A program made the translations under genes and the position numbers. Under the pieces are notes generated by a model, which was not told the origin of the DNA, searched no databases, and was given only the letters and a program-made list of their open reading frames with translations. A stretch of DNA of 50,691 nucleotides, from contig CAZDXN010000005.1 of NCBI GenBank assembly GCA_964509695.1, forward strand, positions 1 through 50,691, given 5' to 3'. The stretch comes from 2-01-FULL-50-23 sp964509695 (lineage in GTDB: Bacteria > Patescibacteriota > Microgenomatia > UBA1400 > MFAQ01). Below are positions 7,868 through 15,553 of this stretch, in pieces; positions within the stretch are counted from its first letter, which is position 1; the number at the start of each line of letters is the position of its first letter.

Positions 7868-8557
7868 TTAAATGATCTTTTTCAAATCTAGGACGCGTTG
7901 AATTCTTTGACCTACCCAGTAAACTTCCTCATCACTGAGATATCGACCACGATAAGTCTTTTCCGAAAACAACCTTAGTTCGTTCATTAATTGCTCTGGA
8001 ATACTTTCTCCCCTAAGAGTCTCCCTAACAATTGATTGTTGTCCAACAAATTCCAATCCCGGCAAATAAGAAAACCCACTATCTACGACCATTAAACCAT
8101 CATCGGTAACCAGAAAATCGTTACTAACTCTATCGCCAACTCCAAAAACGTAATCTGCCATCGCAATCCTCAACCAATAATAACTATCATTATTAAGCAA
8201 TAAATCACGACGGAAATTATAAACCTCTATCTTTGTTACCTGCCGCCAATATGGTCTGATCACCCCCCTATCTTCTTCACTTAATCGCCATGAAAATACT
8301 GGTGCCGCAATTTCCCATCCAATTTCTCGACACATTCTTGAATATTCCACGTCTCGATAAAGTTCAGACGGTTTGGGAATTCTCGGATCGACTGACAAGC
8401 GAATTCCACTCTCGGGTCGATAAAGTCCCAGCACTTCTCTTCCATCGCAATCCAAGGCCATCACCACTGTTAGGCTCTTCAAACCAGTCACAACTTCAAC
8501 CGCCCTCCCCCGGGTCTTGGTCAGCCGATCACCATCGTCCCAAATTTCCTCTTTCAC
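7868..8557 (-). CDS. PI3K/HipA-like kinase-fold protein
   Basis: The best start is a GTG at 8557 (229 residues), because an extended -10 TGTTATATT lies 6 nt before it; the open frame runs 6 codons further upstream. Near residue 140 it has GVGDRVSNDFLV followed by MVVDSGFSY. This resembles the catalytic GDR..N and metal-binding D.G motifs of PI3/4-kinase-like, HipA-like and FAM20-like phosphotransferases. The usual N-lobe cannot be identified with confidence. It is the last gene of the T-box-controlled ATP-grasp/M20 unit, 22 nt after the M20 gene. It could phosphorylate a small molecule or protein linked to that pathway. Confidence 0.55.
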   Translation of the reverse strand: MKEEIWDDGDRLTKTRGRAVEVVTGLKSLTVVMALDCDGREVLGLYRPESGIRLSVDPRIPKPSELYRDVEYSRMCREIGWEIAAPVFSWRLSEEDRGVIRPYWRQVTKIEVYNFRRDLLLNNDSYYWLRIAMADYVFGVGDRVSNDFLVTDDGLMVVDSGFSYLPGLEFVGQQSIVRETLRGESIPEQLMNELRLFSEKTYRGRYLSDEEVYWVGQRIQRVLDLKKII

Positions 8558-8579
8558 GACCGCAATATAACACAAAAAT

Positions 8580-9713
8580 CTATTTTGCCCAATTTTCCAC
8601 TATCTGCTTATAAAGCACCACCGCTTTTTCAACTTGGTCCGGATAACAATATTCATTCACCATATGACTCTGACGTTTCTCGCCCGGACCAAAAATAATT
8701 GTCTTCACTCCAACTTCAGAAAGAAAACCCATATCAGCTGACCCCTGAGAAACAGATAGTTTAACCTTTTTCGCCAACTTCTTTACTACTTGAACCAACT
8801 TGTCCTGAGGGTCGGTATAACCACAGGGGGCTATGGGAAAAAGCAAACCCACTTCGACGCCCATCTTTTTGGCCAAGGCTTTGATTTTGGACAAAGATAT
8901 TTCGTGAAATCCCGGAACTGTTCGAATATCAAAACTGGCACTACAACTGGCAGGGAACTTGTTGGGAGACTCAACCTCGACCTGTCCTTTCTCCGCTATT
9001 ACACCGGCATTGATTGAGGTAAAAATCCCCACCGAAGGCGGGTTAAAAATTTTGTTCCGATATTTTCTAGACCACTTATCGACTTCTTTTTCCAAAATAT
9101 CTGCAAATTCGACCATTTTTTTTACCGAATGAACTGCTATATCCTTTGGCCGGCTCGCATGTCCTGAGTCACCCTGCGTTCTCGCCCACAAAAAGATATT
9201 TCCGCGATGACCATGTTCAATTTCTGACAATCCGGTTGGCTCAGTAAAAATTCCTCCGATTCTTCTATATTTTTTTACGTGTCCTTCATTCTTAAACCAT
9301 TTTGCGAAATCCAAACTTCCAGAACCATCCTGCTCCTCTCGAACTACAAAGGTAAACCATAGATCTACTGGAGGAACATTCTTCGAAAAAGCGACACAGG
9401 TCAACAGACTTGCCGCCAGCCCCGCCTTCATATCACTGGCTCCAAGACCAATCATTTTATTTCCTTCCCTGGTAGCTTTCCAAGGATCGGTTTTCCACAG
9501 CTTCACATCGCCCGCCGACACCGTGTCCATATGGGAATTAAAAATAAACGCCATTCTCGAGTCCTTTCCTTTCAAATGAACCATCAGATTACTGTCTTGA
9601 ACAAAACTCTTTATTTTTTTCCCTTTCAGCCAAAGGGCAATAAAGTCGCGAAGCTTTATTTCTTCGCCCGAATAAGACTTGATGGCAATTAACTGTTCCA
9701 ACAATGTTCTCAT
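8580..9713 (-). CDS. M20 family peptidase/deacylase in the ATP-grasp operon
   Basis: A 377-residue M20 enzyme. The metal motif FNSHMDTVSAG is near residue 58, GLGASDMKAG near 94, VVREEQDGSG near 127 (Glu pair), DSGHASRPKD near 180 (dimer-domain His) and RQSHMVNEY near 350 (last metal His). It follows the ATP-grasp gene after 8 nt, so it is probably co-transcribed and under the T-box. A ligase that forms an amide bond beside an amidase of the deacylase family suggests synthesis and turnover, or maturation, of an aminoacyl conjugate. The substrate cannot be read from sequence. Confidence 0.88.
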   Translation of the reverse strand: MRTLLEQLIAIKSYSGEEIKLRDFIALWLKGKKIKSFVQDSNLMVHLKGKDSRMAFIFNSHMDTVSAGDVKLWKTDPWKATREGNKMIGLGASDMKAGLAASLLTCVAFSKNVPPVDLWFTFVVREEQDGSGSLDFAKWFKNEGHVKKYRRIGGIFTEPTGLSEIEHGHRGNIFLWARTQGDSGHASRPKDIAVHSVKKMVEFADILEKEVDKWSRKYRNKIFNPPSVGIFTSINAGVIAEKGQVEVESPNKFPASCSASFDIRTVPGFHEISLSKIKALAKKMGVEVGLLFPIAPCGYTDPQDKLVQVVKKLAKKVKLSVSQGSADMGFLSEVGVKTIIFGPGEKRQSHMVNEYCYPDQVEKAVVLYKQIVENWAK

Positions 9714-9721
9714 CGGAATTA

Positions 9722-11017
9722 TTACAACTTTTCTTTAACTACTACAGCCAGCATATCAAAAAAGGCCTTCGCTTTTTCAACACTGGCATCATCTCCGAAT
9801 GAAATCGTTGTTAAATCCAATGACCTTCCAAAGGGTAATACTTCCTGATTACTTACCATCGCCATACAACCATCTTGGGCCTTTTGGGGATCGAGATATT
9901 CGGAAAGGACTCCATAAACTCGATCAAAATTAGTCGGCCCGCCTGTCGACACATGACAATGCCAGTAGGCATAGGGTTTATCTCCAAAATGTTTTTCCGC
10001 AATTCGAGCTACCATCCCGTGAATAAAGTCCAACGCTCCTGGCCGAGCATTGTCTTCCAAAAAACAACCCCCTTTAAAATCCAGACAGTGATGCCCATAC
10101 ACGCCGAGTCCCTGTAACCGCGGCACCAAGACCTCGTCAACCAGTTCCATCATTCTAACCTGTTCTTCACTTGGTTCGAATGGAAAGTATCCTCCCACGT
10201 AAGAATTGTCAGAAGAGATTGCCCCCAAAACATATGATTTTTCTGCTTTTTGGTCGTCCTGAATAAAAACATGAATCGATCCATCATCGCCCTCGACTTT
10301 TTCCTCAACCACCCATTCTTTGCCCAGAAACCCATCAAAATCAGCCAGCTTTTCCGAGACCTCACCCACTCTTCTAATTACAACGTTACTCTTAAGATCT
10401 GTTCCTCCGGTGCCATTTTCTGTTTTTATCATCGCCTCTTTTCCTTCAGCCAATAGCCCAGAAACTGCCTCAATCGTTTCCCCAAGATCGCGACAAATGA
10501 TCCCTTTCGGCATCGGAATTCCCAAACTTTCACAAAGCCTTCTAAACCCTGGCTTAGACCCAACCTCAATCGCCATCTTGGGATCTCCACAGGTTGTCTC
10601 GATCCTCAGGGTTCTCATCAAAGAAAGTTCGTGCTCCGTCACATTAAAAAATTGGAGCCTTGGCACCCTTCCTTTCGCCAACCAAAATTGTTCTATCGCT
10701 CTCAAACAATCTTGGTTCCTCAAATCAAGTAAGTTGTCAGAGAGACACCCCGCTCCAACCCTGTCAACCACCAAATACTCCGGTAAATCGAAACCCAATA
10801 TTCCCCCCAAGTATTCCTCGACATACAACCTATTCAGAGGAAAATCAGTCACCACCAAATCACCTTCTTTGGCGATGTTACATCCTCTCATATAGGCCTG
10901 CTCCGCCGGATCCCCAAACAATACCGGTGCCGACTGTGACTCTACCAATATAACTGGTTGTCGATATCCCCACTTTTGCTTTTCTGTCTGTTCTAGTATC
11001 TCCGTCGATATTTTCAT
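9722..11017 (-). CDS. pre-ATP-grasp/ATP-grasp ligase (PGM1-like)
   Basis: A protein of about 431 residues counted from the ATG at 11017 (the open frame starts 3 codons earlier). Residues 1-150 look like a pre-ATP-grasp domain. The ATP-grasp part follows: MPKGI near 170, EAMIKTENGTGGTD near 195 (ATP-binding Lys and Gly-rich loop), EWVVEEKVEGD near 240, HHCLDFKGG near 318 and FLEDNARPGALDFIHGM near 325 (metal-binding Glu/Asn). The order resembles PGM1/peptide-ligase-type ATP-grasp proteins that join carboxylates to amines. It is the first gene after a T-box, followed by M20 and kinase-like genes, so its product may contain or use the sensed amino acid. The exact family is tentative. Confidence 0.75.
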   Translation of the reverse strand: MKISTEILEQTEKQKWGYRQPVILVESQSAPVLFGDPAEQAYMRGCNIAKEGDLVVTDFPLNRLYVEEYLGGILGFDLPEYLVVDRVGAGCLSDNLLDLRNQDCLRAIEQFWLAKGRVPRLQFFNVTEHELSLMRTLRIETTCGDPKMAIEVGSKPGFRRLCESLGIPMPKGIICRDLGETIEAVSGLLAEGKEAMIKTENGTGGTDLKSNVVIRRVGEVSEKLADFDGFLGKEWVVEEKVEGDDGSIHVFIQDDQKAEKSYVLGAISSDNSYVGGYFPFEPSEEQVRMMELVDEVLVPRLQGLGVYGHHCLDFKGGCFLEDNARPGALDFIHGMVARIAEKHFGDKPYAYWHCHVSTGGPTNFDRVYGVLSEYLDPQKAQDGCMAMVSNQEVLPFGRSLDLTTISFGDDASVEKAKAFFDMLAVVVKEKL

Positions 11018-11035
11018 TTTTAACAAGTAACTAAT

Positions 11036-11082
11036 AAAAAAATCCCCCGTCTATTTCGAAAACATCAAAACAGACGGGGGAC
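11036..11082 (-). terminator. T-box terminator of the ATP-grasp operon
   Basis: On the minus strand CCCCCGTCT pairs with AGACGGGGG across a loop of about 20 nt and is followed by a run of T residues. It ends 19 nt before the ATP-grasp ATG. Confidence 0.88.
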
Positions 11083-11197
11083 TCTTTAAGCCGGTACCAC
11101 CCCTAATTACTTATTCCTGCTATTTCGGGCTTACCCGTCTTGCATTTCGTCAAGAAGCTCGGGGATCGCGACTCCCCTCAAACGCCTTTGTTTAACT
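11036..11197 (-). promoter_or_regulatory. T-box riboswitch before the ATP-grasp/M20/kinase operon
   Basis: The minus-strand leader contains the hairpin GGGGA/TCCCC, then GAGCTTC, the hairpin TCTTG/CAAGA, CGGGTAAGCCCG (the same element as in the first T-box), AGGGGTGGTACCGGC (complement 11090-11104) and a terminator. GGGG of the antiterminator competes for the CCCC arm of the terminator. UGGUACC fits a tRNA with discriminator A. The specifier is uncertain: by alignment with the Tyr T-box it would be UUC (Phe), but CUU (Leu) is possible. Stem I is very short. Confidence 0.85.
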
Positions 11198-11203
11198 TTC
11201 CCA

Positions 11204-11232
11204 ATACTAATTTAAAAACCTGTAATTGTCAA
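11204..11232 (-). promoter_or_regulatory. promoter of the second T-box leader
   Basis: A TTGACA -35 (11227-11232) and a TAGTAT -10 (11204-11209) are spaced 17 nt apart. The -35 begins right after the argS stop codon. Confidence 0.7.
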
Positions 11233-11233
11233 A

Positions 11234-13030
11234 TTACATCTTCTCCACCACTTCAATTCCCAAAAGTTTTAGTCCGTTTTTAATTATCTGGCCGACGGCG
11301 TTATTTATCGCCAACCTTCTACCCATAAATTTTCCTCCATCCGCAATCTGATTCTTTCCATAAAACGAGTTATATTTCTGGGAAAGTTCAAACAAATATG
11401 AACATATCAGATTTGGTGCCAAGTCTTTTCCCGCCGATTCAACCGCCTCAGGAAATCTGGCTATCCACCTTAAAACTGATTTTTCAGTTTCTGACAATTC
11501 ATCAGCCACTACATCTGATTTTTCATTACCAACCTTCTTCATGACCCCCTTTACTCGAACATAAACGTAATTTAGATAAGGTCCCGAATCCCCCTCAAAT
11601 GAAATTGAAGTTTCCAGATCATAGTCCATATCCGTTAATCTTCCCACCTTCAAAATAGAATATTTCACACTTCCAATTCCCAATTTTTCAGAAATTACTT
11701 CCGCCTCTTTCTTCGAAAAACCCCTATTCTTTATTTTCTCGGTTATTTCCTCTTTTGCTAGGTCAAGAAGCTGGTCAATATACACGACATTACCGGTCCG
11801 GCTGCTCATCTTGCCTTTCCCCTTTATCGTGATGTAGCCGTAGGGGACATGGGTAAATTCGGCCACTCTACCAATTCCCAACTGTTCGCTCACACAAAAC
11901 ACTTGTTTCATCGCTAGAGATTGCTCCGGCCCAATCACCCAGAAAATTCTGTCAGCGTGAAACGCTTCTTTCTTCAATTTTGTCAGAGCTAGATCCTGAG
12001 TTATATATAATGAGGTTCCGTCTTTTTTTACCACTACGGTGTCTGGTATTCCATACTTTTCCAGTTGAGTAATAATTGCTCCATCAGGTAATTTCTTAAA
12101 TACCCCCTTCTTCAGACCCGAAGTTACCATCTCTTTCCCCGCTTTATAATGCTCGTGTTCTCGCCAAATCTTGTCCCACTTGTTTCCCAATCGCTCCAAA
12201 GTCAAATTCTGGCCTTGATAAGAATAATCCAAAACCTTCTTCCACAAAGACCAAGTACTCTTGTCTTCATTTTCCCAATCGACTACTAATTTCTTTATTA
12301 AATTCTCAATTTCTTCAGAAACTTTATAGTCCTCACTCCCCTTCACATAAAGTTCATCCACAAACAAGTCAGGTCTAAGACCTTTATCCTCTGGTGTTTC
12401 CCATTCATCTTGGTGGTCATTCCAATATTTCATATCAGTAATTTCCTTTTTGTCTTTTTTGGCAAATTTCAGGTATCCCCACATCAGTTTCGCGATCGCG
12501 ATTCCTCGATTGTTATCAATCTCATCTCTTATCACCTTGATTCCTCCGGCTTCAAATATGTTCGCCAGTGCCATCCCCGTAACATTGTTTCGCAGATGCC
12601 CAATATGCATCGCTTTATTTGGATTTGGAGATGTATGTTCCACCTCATAAATCTTTCCTTTCCCCCATCCTCCCTTTCCATATTCGTCTCCAAGCTGGGA
12701 AACTTTACTTGCTTCCGATAGCAACCAACTCTCCTTAACCCAAAAATTTATAAACCCCGGTCCCGCCACTTCTATCCTTGTGACGTCGACTACTTCTCCT
12801 AATTCCTTATCAATTCTTAACTTTTCTACAATGCTCTCCGCCAGCTCCCTCGGGTTTTTTATTGTTTTGAGTTCTTGAGTTTTTGAGTTCTTGAGTTTTT
12901 GAAACATTGCCAGTGCAATGTTTGCCGCCCAATCCCCCTTGCCCTCATCCGCCGGATGCTCCACCACAAAATCAATATCCTTCCCCACCACCCCCTCAAT
13001 CGCTTGTCGAATTATGTCAGCAGGTTTCAT
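11234..13030 (-). CDS. argS: arginyl-tRNA synthetase
   Basis: A class I synthetase of about 598 residues that charges tRNA-Arg. The N-terminal Add-1 domain (residues 1-100) precedes the HIGH region (HTSPNPNKAMHIGHLRNN near 128-145). A KMS-like loop GKGKMSSRTG lies near 405, and an all-alpha DALR anticodon domain fills the C-terminus. Residues about 46-58 (KNSKTQELKT) come from the ACTCAA micro-repeat at 12864-12901 and look like an in-frame insertion near the N-terminus. The ATG at 13030 has TAGAAT 8 nt upstream. It is the last gene of a minus-strand run with trxA, trxB and a small ORF. Note the proximity to the arginine-rich leader unit. Confidence 0.96.
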   Translation of the reverse strand: MKPADIIRQAIEGVVGKDIDFVVEHPADEGKGDWAANIALAMFQKLKNSKTQELKTIKNPRELAESIVEKLRIDKELGEVVDVTRIEVAGPGFINFWVKESWLLSEASKVSQLGDEYGKGGWGKGKIYEVEHTSPNPNKAMHIGHLRNNVTGMALANIFEAGGIKVIRDEIDNNRGIAIAKLMWGYLKFAKKDKKEITDMKYWNDHQDEWETPEDKGLRPDLFVDELYVKGSEDYKVSEEIENLIKKLVVDWENEDKSTWSLWKKVLDYSYQGQNLTLERLGNKWDKIWREHEHYKAGKEMVTSGLKKGVFKKLPDGAIITQLEKYGIPDTVVVKKDGTSLYITQDLALTKLKKEAFHADRIFWVIGPEQSLAMKQVFCVSEQLGIGRVAEFTHVPYGYITIKGKGKMSSRTGNVVYIDQLLDLAKEEITEKIKNRGFSKKEAEVISEKLGIGSVKYSILKVGRLTDMDYDLETSISFEGDSGPYLNYVYVRVKGVMKKVGNEKSDVVADELSETEKSVLRWIARFPEAVESAGKDLAPNLICSYLFELSQKYNSFYGKNQIADGGKFMGRRLAINNAVGQIIKNGLKLLGIEVVEKM

Positions 13031-13044
13031 CACCCCTAATTCTA

Positions 13045-13209
13045 TTACATTTCCTCCTCAGGCACTAATTCCTCGTCTTCTCCACCCCTCAATCTAAGAT
13101 ACTCATCAAATTCGTCTTCGCTACACTCCTCCAGCCACTCCTCCAGTAACTCCCGCTCATCTTCCGTCAATGTTGGTGTCAAAATCAATTCGCGAATTCT
13201 TTCCGTCAC
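13045..13209 (-). CDS. small acidic protein, 54 residues
   Basis: A short ORF with a GTG start (13209) and a TAA stop fits neatly between trxB (18 nt upstream) and argS (about 14 nt downstream), all on the minus strand. The product is very acidic: it begins MTERIRELIL, contains ERELLEEWLEECSEDEF and ends in EEEM, with one Cys. It looks helical with a negatively charged tail. No family is recognised. Coding is supported by its position, spacing and codon pattern rather than by homology. Confidence 0.55.
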   Translation of the reverse strand: MTERIRELILTPTLTEDERELLEEWLEECSEDEFDEYLRLRGGEDEELVPEEEM

Positions 13210-13226
13210 TACTCCATCCTACATCT

Positions 13227-14252
13227 TTACCAACCACTGATGCTCCCCGTCAAAAATTTTTCGACGTCGAGCGCCGCCATACAGCCCATCCCCGCCGCTG
13301 TAATTGCTTGGCGGTAGCGAATATCAACCATGTCCCCGGCACCGAAAACTCCGGTCACACTCGTCTGTGTCGGATAACCATTCAGCCAAACCTCCTGATT
13401 ATTTGCCTGCCCGCCTAACTGCGAAGCTGTTGGCGTGGTCATTTGAGTAATCAAGTATCCGTGGCCATCCAACTCCACTTGTCCCTTCAAAATATCCGTC
13501 GCCGGTGTATGCCCAATCGCCAAAAACAATCCATCGGCTTTTACCTCCTCGATGTTTTGAGTTTTAGAGTTTTTGTCTCGCGAAGCGAGATCTGGCTTTG
13601 CCAGAAGTTTTATCGTTTCAAGCTTGCCTTCCCCCCCCACTCCCACTACTTCCGTATTCCACAATACCGGAATTTTCTTTTCTTCCAAAACCCGTTTTTG
13701 CATAATTTTACTTGCCCGAAACTCAGCCTTTCGATGAATTATTGTCACCTTGTTTGTAAATCTCGCCAGAGCTAGAGCGTCTTCCATGGCCGCGTCTCCC
13801 CCGCCCACTACAAATACCGTCTTATCTTTATAGAAGGCCGCGTCACAAACAGCGCAAGTCGACATTCCCCTGCCATAATATTTTTCCTCACCAACGCCAA
13901 TCATCCGCGAAGAGGCACCTAAGGCGAGAACCACCGCCCTAGATTCATAAAGAGTCTCGTTTACCCAAACTTTTTTTATTTCCCCGGAAAAATCAACTTT
14001 CGTCACGTTCTCATTCTTTATTTCCGCCCCAAATCTCTCTGCCTGTTTCCTCATCTCATCCATAAGGTCCGGTCCCTTAATCCCTTTCGAAAAACCGGGG
14101 TAGTTCTCGACCTCCGAAGTAAACATCAGTTGACCGCCGGCATTTTCTCCCGCCAAAACAAACGGCGACAATGTCGCCCGAGCCAAGTAAATCGCCGCTG
14201 TATACCCAGCAGGCGCCCCCCCAATCACAATGACATTCCGAACCTCATTCAT
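13227..14252 (-). CDS. trxB: thioredoxin reductase
   Basis: A 341-residue FAD/NADPH flavoenzyme that reduces thioredoxin. The FAD motif near residue 10 reads VIGGAPAGYTAAIY (GxAPAG instead of the more common GPAG). The redox pair is CAVCDAAF near 133, the NADPH motif GGGDAAMEDA near 152, and the second FAD motif GVFGAGDMVD near 303. Two segments look like repeat-derived insertions: DKNSKTQN near 224 (repeat at 13553-13575 with adjoining hairpins) and a SQLGGQANNQ stretch near 278. This explains a length above the usual 305-320. It sits after trxA and before the small acidic ORF. The upstream 38 nt are a GAATTATGA repeat. Confidence 0.95.
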   Translation of the reverse strand: MNEVRNVIVIGGAPAGYTAAIYLARATLSPFVLAGENAGGQLMFTSEVENYPGFSKGIKGPDLMDEMRKQAERFGAEIKNENVTKVDFSGEIKKVWVNETLYESRAVVLALGASSRMIGVGEEKYYGRGMSTCAVCDAAFYKDKTVFVVGGGDAAMEDALALARFTNKVTIIHRKAEFRASKIMQKRVLEEKKIPVLWNTEVVGVGGEGKLETIKLLAKPDLASRDKNSKTQNIEEVKADGLFLAIGHTPATDILKGQVELDGHGYLITQMTTPTASQLGGQANNQEVWLNGYPTQTSVTGVFGAGDMVDIRYRQAITAAGMGCMAALDVEKFLTGSISGW

Positions 14253-14281
14253 AATTCATAATTCATAATTCTTAATTCATC
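14247..14281 (-). repeat. tandem GAATTATGA micro-repeat at the trxB start
   Basis: About three copies of a 9-nt unit, GAATTATGA on the minus strand, run into the trxB start codon. A second array with the same unit lies at the start of the 22,947 gene. Confidence 0.8.
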
Positions 14282-14290
14282 AAGAAAGTG

Positions 14291-14611
14291 CTACAGCACT
14301 TTCTTTATCATTTCTTCATATCCTCCCCTTCCCCCAAACCCCACCTTCCGATCCACTTCCTTACCATCCTTAAACATTATCACCGTCGGAATACTTTGGA
14401 CCCCGTACTTGGCCGCCGTGCCCGTACTCACATCGACATCGACCTTCCCTATTGAAACTTTATCTTTATATGTTTCAGAAAGCTCATCGATAATCGGCGC
14501 CGCCATCCGGCACGGACCGCACCAATCGGCGTAAAAGTCGACCAAAACTGGGAATTTGTTCTTGATGACTTTTTCTTCAAAGTCAGCATCGGTGAAATGT
14601 GCTACTGCCAT
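14291..14611 (-). CDS. trxA: thioredoxin
   Basis: A thioredoxin of about 106 residues from the start MAVAHFTD. The open frame extends 16 codons upstream, but that would overlap the CsoR-like gene. The active site is FYADWCGPCR near residue 30, with the cis-Pro segment IPTVIMF near 74 and GGRGGY near 95. It transfers electrons from TrxB, encoded 38 nt downstream, to protein disulfides. It follows the CsoR-like repressor gene by 2 nt, so the redox pair is probably controlled by that sulfur- or metal-responsive regulator. Confidence 0.95.
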   Translation of the reverse strand: MAVAHFTDADFEEKVIKNKFPVLVDFYADWCGPCRMAAPIIDELSETYKDKVSIGKVDVDVSTGTAAKYGVQSIPTVIMFKDGKEVDRKVGFGGRGGYEEMIKKVL

Positions 14612-14613
14612 AT

Positions 14614-14841
14614 TTACAAAAATCTTTTTAATAATTTGGTTGTTTCTTCTTTGGAGCAATTACAGGTGGCATCGGCCAGAAGAGATCTACCCACACTTTT
14701 GAGCGAGCTCATCGCCGCCACGATCTGGGTCATCACCGCATCGCAACTCTTATCTTCACCGATCATCTTCGAAATCCCCCCAACCTGTCCAGCAATCCGC
14801 TTCAGCATTATCTCCAAATTTCTCTTTTCCTCAATTGTCAT
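14614..14841 (-). CDS. CsoR/CstR-family transcriptional repressor
   Basis: A DUF156 four-helix repressor of 75 residues, started at MTIEEKRN because TTGACA-17-TATAAA lies 7 nt before this ATG; the longer frame would cover the promoter. The core reads LKRIAGQVGGI, then a Cys in KSCDAVMTQI, and a second Cys pair in ATCNCSK. The His of the copper-binding Cys-His-Cys set is not visible, so a thiol/persulfide sensor (CstR-like) is more likely than a Cu(I) sensor. The family represses its own operon and releases DNA on ligand binding. The likely targets are itself and the downstream trxA-trxB genes. Confidence 0.85.
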   Translation of the reverse strand: MTIEEKRNLEIMLKRIAGQVGGISKMIGEDKSCDAVMTQIVAAMSSLKSVGRSLLADATCNCSKEETTKLLKRFL

Positions 14842-14848
14842 AGATATA

Positions 14849-14877
14849 TTTATACCCCCCATGGTATCTAGTGTCAA
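14849..14877 (-). promoter_or_regulatory. promoter with CsoR-type operator
   Basis: The minus-strand promoter has TTGACA (14872-14877), a 17-nt spacer and TATAAA (14849-14854). The spacer carries an inverted repeat, ATACC-CCCCAT-GGTAT on the plus strand (14852-14867). This G-tract palindrome is typical of CsoR/CstR/RcnR operators. Binding there would block RNA polymerase directly, giving autoregulation. Confidence 0.75.
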
Positions 14878-14898
14878 GTCCTGAGTATCCCCGAAGGA

Positions 14899-15549
14899 CT
14901 AATACCACTTCCCAAACAACACCCCCGCAAAGCCCAGTAATCCGTGGACCCCCAAAGTAAAGATGGCCAGCCACGCCCAAACCTTGTGCCAATGAGTCCA
15001 AGGGAACGCTCCCAAGAAATCACTTTTGTCCTTGCCTGGACGGCTTCCCTTCCAGGGTTCAGGGAACTTCCCCCAGGGCATCGCAAAACAAGTCGCAAAA
15101 TTCAAAACGAAGAATACTAGAGACAGATAAGCCGAAAGTCTAAACCAATTTATTTTTATTCCCGCCGGAATCGTATTTTCCACCGCTCCACATACCTTTG
15201 TAAAATAGAATTTATCAATCACCGCCAACTTATGAGGACCTTCTTCAATGACCTCTTTACTATATTCTTTGCCACACAAATGTCCGCCGACGTGACCGGT
15301 TAGATCCCATTTCTTCGCCATCGAGAAATCATAAACTCCTCCCCCAAAAATAGTCAAACACTTATTCATCCCTTCTGTCGCGCTCTTGACTTGCTCCACA
15401 GTCAGACATTTTGGCGCCTTCCCCGCCGCGCTCACCCCACTCTGAGTCGAAAGAATAATTATCAATATCACGCTCACCACTGCTCCCACAAAAGACATTA
15501 GGAATTCTTTCCAACTCATTTTATTAGAACAAGCTCCACAGCTACTCAT
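14899..15549 (-). CDS. membrane-anchored cytochrome-b5-like protein
   Basis: A 216-residue protein with a Cys-rich start (SSCGACSNK), a membrane segment at about 15-38, an extracytoplasmic domain at about 48-120 and two membrane helices at about 130-155 and 185-212. The domain contains GGGVYDFSMAKKWDLTGHVG and GHLCGKEYSKE followed by GPHK. This is the pattern of cytochrome-b5-like heme/steroid-binding domains (VYDVS, W, GHxGG, PH). It may carry electrons across the membrane. The weak -10 TACTCT is 6 nt before the ATG. It lies 4 nt after the 181-residue membrane protein gene and upstream of the CsoR-trx genes, so a redox role is plausible but unproven. Confidence 0.65.
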   Translation of the reverse strand: MSSCGACSNKMSWKEFLMSFVGAVVSVILIIILSTQSGVSAAGKAPKCLTVEQVKSATEGMNKCLTIFGGGVYDFSMAKKWDLTGHVGGHLCGKEYSKEVIEEGPHKLAVIDKFYFTKVCGAVENTIPAGIKINWFRLSAYLSLVFFVLNFATCFAMPWGKFPEPWKGSRPGKDKSDFLGAFPWTHWHKVWAWLAIFTLGVHGLLGFAGVLFGKWY

Positions 15550-15553
15550 ATAT

